From DATADF01 sp046263155 (GTDB lineage: Bacteria; Actinomycetota; CADDZG01; WHSQ01): a DNA stretch of 22,410 bases. The stretch spans positions 1 through 22,410 of the forward strand of contig JBHELF010000090.1 of NCBI GenBank assembly GCA_046263155.1. Reading direction: 5' to 3'. Positions 14,516 to 19,543 of the stretch are shown piece by piece. Every line of letters begins with the position of its first letter. Position 1 is the first letter of the stretch. The notes under the pieces were generated by a model, which ran no database searches, was not told the DNA's origin, and saw only the letters and a list, made by a program, of their open reading frames with translations. A program made the translations under genes and the position numbers.

Positions 14516-15154
14516 ATGATCGACGCCCGCATACGCGCGGGAGAAGTGGAGCTTCAGGGAGATCTATCGCGTCCCGAGCCCGCGCGCGGAGTCGTGCTTT
14601 TCGCACACGGCAGCGGCAGCAGCCGCCACAGCCCGCGAAATCGTTTCGTGGCCGAGGAGCTGCAGGCCGCCGGGCTGGCGACGCTTCTCATGGATCTATT
14701 GACCGAGGACGAGGAAAGGTCCGAAGCCGCAACGGGTCATCTGCGGTTCGACATTGAACTGCTGGCCGATCGACTGACGGGCGCGACCGAGTGGCTGCGC
14801 TCCCAACCGGACACCGCGTCATTGGCGGTCGGCTATTTCGGAGCCAGCACCGGGGCGGGGGCTGCCCTGGTCGCCGCGGCAAATATGCCGGATGAGGTTG
14901 GGGCCATCGTCTCGCGCGGCGGCCGACCGGATCTCGCCGGCCCCGCGCTGCAACAAGTGACGGCCCCGACTCTTCTCATCGTGGGGGGAAACGACCACCA
15001 GGTGATCGAGATGAATCGCAGCGCGCTCGCGCAGCTTCAGGGCAAGAAGGAGATACAGATCGTCCCGGGAGCCGGTCACCTGTTCGAGGAATCGGGCACG
15101 CTCGAGGAAGTCGCCCGCCTTGCACGGGATTGGTTTGTGAAACACCTCGTCTGA
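14516..15154 (+). CDS. Alpha/beta hydrolase, dienelactone-hydrolase-like
   Basis: A 212-residue protein whose ATG lies four bases after the fusion gene, so it is the third gene of that operon. The fold is visible as RGVVLFAHGSGSSRHSPRNRFVAEELQAAGLATLLMDLLT, the nucleophile elbow GYFGASTGAGAALVAA (Gly-Ala-Ser-Thr-Gly), the acid strand PTLLIVGGNDHQVI (Asp) and the histidine in VPGAGHLFEE. This Ser-Asp-His arrangement fits a cytoplasmic esterase or dienelactone-hydrolase-like enzyme; no signal peptide is present. The substrate is unknown. Its operon partners suggest it may hydrolyse a thioester, ester or lactone in the same pathway as the prenyltransferase (inference). It converges on the CapA-like gene 20 bp away. 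Confidence 0.85.
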   Translation: MIDARIRAGEVELQGDLSRPEPARGVVLFAHGSGSSRHSPRNRFVAEELQAAGLATLLMDLLTEDEERSEAATGHLRFDIELLADRLTGATEWLRSQPDTASLAVGYFGASTGAGAALVAAANMPDEVGAIVSRGGRPDLAGPALQQVTAPTLLIVGGNDHQVIEMNRSALAQLQGKKEIQIVPGAGHLFEESGTLEEVARLARDWFVKHLV

Positions 15155-15174
15155 GACCGGGCGACACGGGCCTC

Positions 15175-16134
15175 CTAGGAGGCGACCACCAAACGACCCT
15201 CTCGGTCCTCGACCCGGCAGCCGAGTGCGGCGCAGGCCTCGCGGAATCGACGCGCGATCCAGGCGCGATCCTCATCCTGCGCCAAGCCTGTGTGGCAGTA
15301 GTCGAGCTTGAGGGGGATGGCCTCGATGCGAAGCGAGGACGCGTCCCACGTCACGAACCAGAGCAGGCCGAGATCGTTGCGAAGAAAGGGATCGACCGCG
15401 TAGTCATCTACGAAATCTCCGAGGTCGTAAATGAGCCGAGGCGCGACGCCGTGGAAGACGTGGGCCGAGTGGCCGGCGACGAGGTCGGCTCCGACGGCCA
15501 GAAGCTTCTCCCCCGCGCGCCGCACGTAGCCCGGCGGCTCGGTCGTCATGTTCGGCCCCCAATGGGGCGTGACCAAGACTCGCTCCGCGTCGACGGCCGT
15601 GACCGCCGCGGCGATCCAGTCGGGCACGTCGGCGCGGAACTCGGCGTATGCCACTCCCGCCCGATCGGGGGTGGCCGCGTATTCGGCAGGATGATCGGTG
15701 GCGGCGACCACGCCCACCCGAAGCCCAGCCCGCTCCAGCACCGCGGGTGCTCGCGCCCGGCTCTCGTCCGGCCCCGCCCCGACCCACTCGATCCCGGCCT
15801 CGGTGAGCCACTCGAGGGTGTCCATAAGCGCGACATAGCCGTAATCGAGCGCGTGATTGTTCGCCAGCGTCACGCAGCCCACCCCCAGCGATTGGAGGAC
15901 CTCGACGGCTCGAGGCGGGGCGCGGAAGAAGAAGGGCTTCGCGGGATCGGGCCATGGCTCGCCGCGCTCCGAGATACAGCACTCGAGATTAACCACGAAC
16001 AGGTCCGCCGAGTTCGTCAGCTCGAGCACTTCAGGAGCAAACAAGTCCCGAGCCGAAGCCTGAGCGATCCGCTCGCCGACACCGCGGCCGAGCATCGTGT
16101 CGCCCGCCAAGGCCAGCGTGAACCCGGTTCCCAC
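15175..16134 (-). CDS. CapA-family metallophosphoesterase-like protein
   Basis: A 319-residue protein from a GTG at 16134, 14 bases after the Nudix stop and so probably in one transcript with it. The PGA_cap/CapA pattern is clear: LALAGDTMLGRGVGERI at the N terminus, ADLFVVNLECCISERGEPWPDPAKPFFFRAPPRAVEVLQSLGVGCVTLANNHALDYGYVALMDTLEWLTEAGI in the middle, and later VLVTPHWGPNMTTEPPGYVRRAGEKLLAVGADLVAGHSAHVFHGV. The aspartate, asparagine and histidines of the metal-site motifs (GDTML, NLE, NNHALDYG, PHWG, GHSAHV) are all present. Family members include CapA/PgsA of poly-gamma-glutamate capsule synthesis and many uncharacterised enzymes. No capsule genes are nearby and no signal peptide is seen, so a capsule role is not supported here. 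Confidence 0.85.
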   Translation of the reverse strand: MGTGFTLALAGDTMLGRGVGERIAQASARDLFAPEVLELTNSADLFVVNLECCISERGEPWPDPAKPFFFRAPPRAVEVLQSLGVGCVTLANNHALDYGYVALMDTLEWLTEAGIEWVGAGPDESRARAPAVLERAGLRVGVVAATDHPAEYAATPDRAGVAYAEFRADVPDWIAAAVTAVDAERVLVTPHWGPNMTTEPPGYVRRAGEKLLAVGADLVAGHSAHVFHGVAPRLIYDLGDFVDDYAVDPFLRNDLGLLWFVTWDASSLRIEAIPLKLDYCHTGLAQDEDRAWIARRFREACAALGCRVEDREGRLVVAS

Positions 16135-16148
16135 GACGCGCCGTGAAC

Positions 16149-16598
16149 CTATTGATCGCCCAAGGCACGAAACGCGGCGCGCACTACTTCCTTCTCCGAC
16201 TTGAAGGAGACGCGCGCTAGAGCATCGGATTCTTCGAGCAACGCGACCTCCTCGGTTTCGAAGTCGTGCTCGGAGGGATCACCTCCCGTCCGGCGCATCA
16301 GGAAGTAATGCACGAACTTATGCACGCGCTCGGCCGGACTCTGGCCGCGAGCAGGCTGTACGTACCAGTAGTCGATCGTCGTGAGCGGCTGCAGGGTCTC
16401 AACCTCTAGCCCGGTCTCTTCTCGCGCCTCGCGCAGAGCTGCGGCCTCCACCTCCTCGCCGCGTTCGACCAATCCTTTGGGCAGCCCCCATTGGAGCTCG
16501 CCCTTGAACGAGCGGCGAGCGGTGAGGGCGATGCGGCTGCCGTCGACGATGACCCCGCCTGCCGACACCGCGGTGCGCGTCTTCAATTTTTCCTCCAT
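16149..16598 (-). CDS. Nudix hydrolase
   Basis: A 149-residue protein with a complete Nudix box, G-x5-E-x7-R-E-A-R-E-E-T-G-L (GLVERGEEVEAAALREAREETGLEV), preceded by QWGLPKG. The first strand is RTAVSAGGVIVDGSRIALTARRSFKGELQ. Nudix enzymes cleave nucleoside diphosphates linked to another moiety with Mg2+; the short length and the HDFETEEVALLEESDALARVSFKSEKEVVRAAF tail resemble housecleaning or diadenosine-polyphosphate types, but substrate is not resolvable. No clear Shine-Dalgarno precedes the ATG. It is divergent from the quinone oxidoreductase gene over a 65-bp gap containing an 8-bp-arm inverted repeat, and upstream of the CapA-like gene by 14 bp. Confidence 0.9.
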   Translation of the reverse strand: MEEKLKTRTAVSAGGVIVDGSRIALTARRSFKGELQWGLPKGLVERGEEVEAAALREAREETGLEVETLQPLTTIDYWYVQPARGQSPAERVHKFVHYFLMRRTGGDPSEHDFETEEVALLEESDALARVSFKSEKEVVRAAFRALGDQ

Positions 16599-16638
16599 CC
16601 GGCTTGAGAGGCCGCCCGCCCGCCCGAGGACCTTTTAA

Positions 16639-16660
16639 CCGATGCTGTGCTAAGCATCGG
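16639..16660. promoter_or_regulatory. Inverted repeat CCGATGCT-N6-AGCATCGG in the Nudix/Qor divergent gap
   Basis: Perfect eight-base arms with the six-base spacer gtgcta. It ends three bases before the quinone oxidoreductase ATG at 16664 and takes the place where its ribosome site would be. On the other strand a TTAAAA stretch (16632-16637) may be a -10 for the Nudix gene. A dimeric-regulator operator or a 5' hairpin are both possible. Confidence 0.45.
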
Positions 16661-16663
16661 CCC

Positions 16664-17641
16664 ATGAAGGCTCTTCTCTGTCGCGAGCACGGGCCGCCCG
16701 ATTCGCTCGTCCTGGAGGATGTCGAATCGGCCGCGCTTGGCCCCAGCGAGGTCCGCGTGCGCGTCATGGCGGCCGGCGTCAACTTTCCGGACACGCTGAT
16801 AATCGAGGGCAAGTACCAATATCAGCCTCCATTGCCTTTCTCGCCCGGAAGCGAGATCGCCGGCATCGTGACCGAGCTCGGGGCGAAGGTGGACCGCGTC
16901 CGCTCCGGCGACCGAGTGATCGCGGTGCTCGGCCATGGGGGCCTCGCAGAGGAAGTCATCTGTTCTCCCTCTCAGTTGGTGCCCATGCCGGACGACGTCG
17001 AGTTCACCACCGGGGCGGCCCTTCTGTTTACGTACGGAACCTCTCACTACGCCCTTCGCGACCGGGCGCGGCTGACGGAGGGCGAGACTCTAGTGGTGTT
17101 GGGCGCGTCCGGTGGCGTCGGGCTCGCCGCGGTCCAGCTCGGCACGGCCATGGGTGCCCGAGTGATAGCGGCCGCCTCGACCGAGGAGAAGCTCGCCGTC
17201 TGTCGCGCGGAGGGGGCGAGCGAGACGATCAACTACGCGAGCGAAGACCTCAAGACGCGCATCAAGGAGCTGACCCAGGCAGAGGGTGCCGACGTGGTCT
17301 TGGATCCCGTCGGAGGCCCCTACTCGGAACAGGCTGTGCGCGCACTCGGCTGGGATGGGCGTTTCCTGGTCATCGGCTTCACGGCCGGTGAGATTCCGAA
17401 GATTCCTCTGAATCTCGTACTGCTGAAATCGTGTTCGATAGTCGGCGTGTTCTGGGGCGCGTTCCTGCAGCGAGAGCCGGCACGAAACGAGGAGTTGATG
17501 GCGGAGCTCTTCGGGTGGCTGCGCGCGGGCAAGATCCGGCCGCGGATAAGCAAGACCTATCCCCTGGAACAGGCCGCCGATGCGTTGAACGACCTCGCCG
17601 AGCGCCGCGCCGTAGGAAAGCTCGTCATCACAATGACCTAA
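16664..17641 (+). CDS. NAD(P)H:quinone oxidoreductase, Qor/zeta-crystallin type MDR enzyme
   Basis: A 325-residue protein from the ATG at 16664 (MKALLCREHGPPDSLVLEDV); the frame is open upstream, but only across non-conserved sequence and the inverted repeat. The GroES-like N-terminal domain includes VMAAGVNFPDTLIIEGKYQYQPPLPFSPGSEIAGIV. The Rossmann domain has VVLGASGGVGLAAVQLGTAMGARVIAAASTEEK, ending LAERRAVGKLVITMT. No structural or catalytic zinc cysteines are present, as in the zinc-free quinone oxidoreductase branch of the medium-chain dehydrogenase superfamily. These enzymes reduce quinones, enones or enoyl thioesters using NADPH in the cytoplasm. There is no Shine-Dalgarno. It converges on the DUF559 gene, with the left 47-bp repeat between them. 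Confidence 0.87.
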   Translation: MKALLCREHGPPDSLVLEDVESAALGPSEVRVRVMAAGVNFPDTLIIEGKYQYQPPLPFSPGSEIAGIVTELGAKVDRVRSGDRVIAVLGHGGLAEEVICSPSQLVPMPDDVEFTTGAALLFTYGTSHYALRDRARLTEGETLVVLGASGGVGLAAVQLGTAMGARVIAAASTEEKLAVCRAEGASETINYASEDLKTRIKELTQAEGADVVLDPVGGPYSEQAVRALGWDGRFLVIGFTAGEIPKIPLNLVLLKSCSIVGVFWGAFLQREPARNEELMAELFGWLRAGKIRPRISKTYPLEQAADALNDLAERRAVGKLVITMT

Positions 17642-17670
17642 CAGCGTTCCGCCCTACTTGGAGTGACCCC

Positions 17671-17717
17671 CTTTAGGTGACAGCACCCCCCTACAGCGAG
17701 GGCGCTGTTTCCCAAAG
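17671..17717. repeat. Left copy of a 47-bp structured repeat flanking the DUF559 gene
   Basis: An imperfect palindrome beginning CTTTAGGTGACA and ending CCCAAAG, with a C-rich then G-rich core (CCCCCCTA...CGAGGG). It matches the copy at 18755-18801 without gaps at 33 of 47 positions by my count. Bases 1-4 pair with 44-47, 10-14 with 34-38, and 16-18 with 30-32. It lies between two convergent genes and could also act as a two-way terminator. Confidence 0.75.
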
Positions 17718-17732
17718 ACCTTGGTGGCGACC

Positions 17733-18689
17733 TCAGGTAAGGGGCAGTCGAGGCGTGAGGACCGACCAGACGATTCGGATAACTTCATCGGGCCGCTGAG
17801 TGAGCTGCTCCCAGGTGAAGCGCAGAATGATCCACCCATGCTCCTGCAGGAAGTTGTTCTTCGCCTGATCGCGCTCCCAGGCTTGTCGACCGAAATGATG
17901 TTTCCAGCTGTCGGCTTCGACCGCCACCTTGGCCTCGGGCCACGCAAAATCGATTCGCCCGACATATCTGCGGTTCTCGGTCAGCACATATTGGCAAACG
18001 TAAGGAGGAAAGCGACCTCGACGGGCAACGCGTTCCCAGACGGTTTCCAAGGGACTTTCGTTAAGGACTTCACGTCCCTGGCGGGCTTGAACCATTTTCC
18101 TGAGCGAAGGGAATCCCACGCGCCCAACCGATGCGAGTTCGGAGAGCCTCGCCGCGATCCTTCCAAGTGTCGTGATCCGCTGTCTCAACGCCGAATCCAG
18201 AGCCAGCTCAAGGGAATTCGTATCGATGACTGAGGCTAGGTCAAAGAGTGTTCGCTCCGGCGTCGTCACCCGGAAGGGTGTCCGCAATCGCCAATCCGCT
18301 CGTTCCAGCATCGAGGTGCGATGCATGACTAACCCTGGACGCGTGCGAACACGAACCCGAACGGAGATCTCTGGCGTGCCCTCACCCACGCCGTCCAGCC
18401 CCAGTAATACTGCGGCGGTTCGATGGGAAACGACGGAGTCCTGGCCTGCCCACGTTTGCGCGGCCATAACATCTTGTTTCCAACATCTAGTAGAGCCCGC
18501 CAGCCGATAGACACCCGGATGGATCGGTTCAAGGATGCGAACCGTTACGCGTCTCTCGATCTGCTTGAGCGACAGACCCAGCTCGAGAGCCTGGCTCCGG
18601 CTGATGATTCCGAACTGGTTGGCGGCGAGACGACCGATCCGTTCCTCAACGGACCGCACGTCGTGCCCATCCGCGCATGCGTCCGTCAT
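17733..18689 (-). CDS. AbiEi-like winged-helix protein fused to a DUF559 endonuclease-like domain
   Basis: A 318-residue protein from the ATG at 18689. In-frame ATGs at 18707, 18734 and 18767 also exist; the last lies inside the right repeat behind a G-run. I prefer 18689 because AbiEi-type domains usually start close to the N terminus. Residues about 16-65 (RIGRLAANQFGIISRSQALELGLSLKQIERRVTVRILEPIHPGVYRLAG) are an AbiEi-type winged helix. A middle region (80-205) has the VSHRTAAVLLGL and TPERTLFDLA motifs of that family. Residues 209-318 are DUF559: NESPLE, RIDFAWPEAKVAVEADSWKHH (Asp247, Glu258, Asp260, His264/265), WERDQAKNNFLQEHGWIILRFTWEQL. This is a Vsr-like/PD-(D/E)xK-type fold with key acids intact. 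No AbiEii toxin gene is adjacent. The lower GC suggests transfer. Confidence 0.85.
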   Translation of the reverse strand: MTDACADGHDVRSVEERIGRLAANQFGIISRSQALELGLSLKQIERRVTVRILEPIHPGVYRLAGSTRCWKQDVMAAQTWAGQDSVVSHRTAAVLLGLDGVGEGTPEISVRVRVRTRPGLVMHRTSMLERADWRLRTPFRVTTPERTLFDLASVIDTNSLELALDSALRQRITTLGRIAARLSELASVGRVGFPSLRKMVQARQGREVLNESPLETVWERVARRGRFPPYVCQYVLTENRRYVGRIDFAWPEAKVAVEADSWKHHFGRQAWERDQAKNNFLQEHGWIILRFTWEQLTQRPDEVIRIVWSVLTPRLPLT

Positions 18690-18754
18690 GGCCCCACGAA
18701 AGCTCATAACGACGGTTCTGTCTGTGATGAGCATCACATTCTGGGATCGACTTC

Positions 18755-18801
18755 CTTTGAGGCACATGACCCCCCTATTTCGAGGGCCGTGTCACCTAAA
18801 G
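18755..18801. repeat. Right copy of the 47-bp structured repeat
   Basis: Begins CTTTGAGG and ends TGTCACCTAAAG, with the same CCCCCCTA...CGAGGG core as the left copy in the same orientation. The stem positions differ from the left copy in partly compensating ways: positions 13/35 are G-C on the left and T-G here, and 14/34 are C-G on the left and G-C here. It lies upstream of the DUF559 gene and overlaps its longest possible start. Confidence 0.75.
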
Positions 18802-18803
18802 AA

Positions 18804-18865
18804 GCTCAGGCGCGCCGCTGCGGGGGTCTGAGCGCCCGTCGGCCCGTTTTCTCGGGGCGGCTCAG
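18804..18865 (+). promoter_or_regulatory. Three alternating GCTCAG/CTGAGC elements able to form rival hairpins
   Basis: GCTCAG at 18804-18809, CTGAGC at 18828-18833 and GCTCAG at 18860-18865. The middle element can pair with either neighbour; the downstream pairing is extended by GCCCG/CGGGGC. The region precedes the BON-domain gene, whose start is at 18913. It could be a leader hairpin or attenuator, or a terminator remnant, but there is no T-run. Confidence 0.3.
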
Positions 18866-18912
18866 GGGTAGCACCTAGTTGAGTTCAGAGACTTATTCCC
18901 GGGGAGGTACTC

Positions 18913-19395
18913 ATGAGATTCAAGCGTTTGGGATGGATCGCCGGCGCCGGAGCAGGCCTGATGTACTTCTTCGATCCCCGCATGGGACGCACACGGCGAG
19001 CCCAGTTGGCGCAGCGGATGGGAGGAATGGTCCGCCGCGGCACACAGAAGGCCGAACGCCAAGGTCGCTACATGGCCGGGCACGCCCTCGGGGTCAAGGA
19101 GAAGATGGCGGCGGCCACGCGGCAGCAAGCCCAGCCCCCGAACGATCCGGCCCTGGTGCAAAAGATCCAGAGCGAGGTCTTGAGTGGATGGAATTACCCA
19201 AAGGGAGACATCCTGATAGACGCCGATGAGGGCGTCGTGTACCTGAGAGGGATGGCCGAGACCCCCGAGCAGATAAAGCAGCTGGAAAAGGAGGTGCGCA
19301 AGGTCACCGGCGTCGCCGAGGTGGTGAACTTGCTGCATCTGCCGGGACAGCCGGCGCCCAACAAGCAGGAGGCGATCGAAGCCTCACGCTCGTGA
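18913..19395 (+). CDS. BON-domain protein
   Basis: A 160-residue protein with GGGGAGG a few bases before the ATG. The N terminus (MRFKRLGWIAGAGAGLMYFFDPRMGRTRRAQLAQRM) has a short hydrophobic patch followed by the FFDPRMGRTRR motif often found in small envelope proteins of this kind; it may be a weak membrane anchor. A basic linker (about 30-75) leads to a BON domain at about 80-145: DPALVQKIQSEVLSGWNYPKGDILIDADEGVVYLRGMAETPEQIKQLEKEVRKVTGVAEVVNLLHLP. BON domains are thought to bind lipids or membranes and occur in OsmY and in many stress-related proteins. The C terminus is a proline- and alanine-containing tail. The gene is probably transcribed alone or with the secreted hydrolase 148 bp downstream. 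Confidence 0.85.
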   Translation: MRFKRLGWIAGAGAGLMYFFDPRMGRTRRAQLAQRMGGMVRRGTQKAERQGRYMAGHALGVKEKMAAATRQQAQPPNDPALVQKIQSEVLSGWNYPKGDILIDADEGVVYLRGMAETPEQIKQLEKEVRKVTGVAEVVNLLHLPGQPAPNKQEAIEASRS

Positions 19396-19433
19396 AAGCC
19401 CGCGCTCCGGCTTGACCGGGCGCATTCCCAGCC

Positions 19434-19455
19434 CGCCGGCCCCCGGCCGCCGGCG
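19434..19455. terminator. GC-rich hairpin after the BON gene
   Basis: CGCCGGC and GCCGGCG form seven perfect base pairs around an eight-base loop, 38 bases after the BON stop. No T-run follows, so it would be a weak or atypical terminator. Confidence 0.3.
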
Positions 19456-19476
19456 AGGCCTTCGCGCGGTGAGCAG

Positions 19477-19500
19477 GTACGGCGTGCGCGCGCGTCGTAC
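19477..19500. promoter_or_regulatory. Imperfect inverted repeat upstream of the CocE-like gene
   Basis: GTACGGCG and CGTCGTAC are inverted with one mismatch around tgcgcgcg. It lies 43 bases before the ATG at 19544. It may be an operator, but in such GC-rich sequence chance symmetry is possible. Confidence 0.25.
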
Positions 19501-19543
19501 TGCCTAATCGACCCCTCTGTCCCGAAGAGATCTCGGAGGAGCA

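Larger units (their letters stand above)
17671..18801. mobile_element. Putative DUF559 nuclease cassette bounded by inverted termini
   Basis: CTTTAGGTGACA at the left edge and TGTCACCTAAAG at the right edge are perfect 12-bp inverted termini, each the outer arm of a 47-bp structured repeat. Between them is a single gene coding for a winged-helix plus nuclease fusion. The gene is lower in GC (two lines I counted, 17761-17880, are 58%) than a line of the adjacent quinone oxidoreductase (17041-17100, 67%). I found no target-site duplication and no known transposase, so mobility is a hypothesis. Confidence 0.4.

Noticed and set aside
13431..14519. Alternative plus-strand frame of 362 residues inside the PPOX-UbiA gene
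   Set aside because: Highly Arg/His/Pro-rich shadow; the UbiA motifs and membrane helices lie in the other frame.
15130..16146. Plus-strand open frame of 338 residues opposite the CapA-like gene
   Set aside because: It mirrors the CapA-like gene and shows no family motif; the minus strand carries all CapA metal-site motifs.
15175..16598. CapA-like plus Nudix genes as a capsule locus
   Set aside because: No glycosyltransferase, polymerase or export genes are nearby, and CapA-fold proteins have many other uses.
17671..17717. Left 47-bp repeat as only a bidirectional terminator
   Set aside because: It lies between convergent genes and could terminate both, but the related copy at 18755-18801 is upstream of the DUF559 gene where a terminator makes little sense, so termination alone does not explain the pair.
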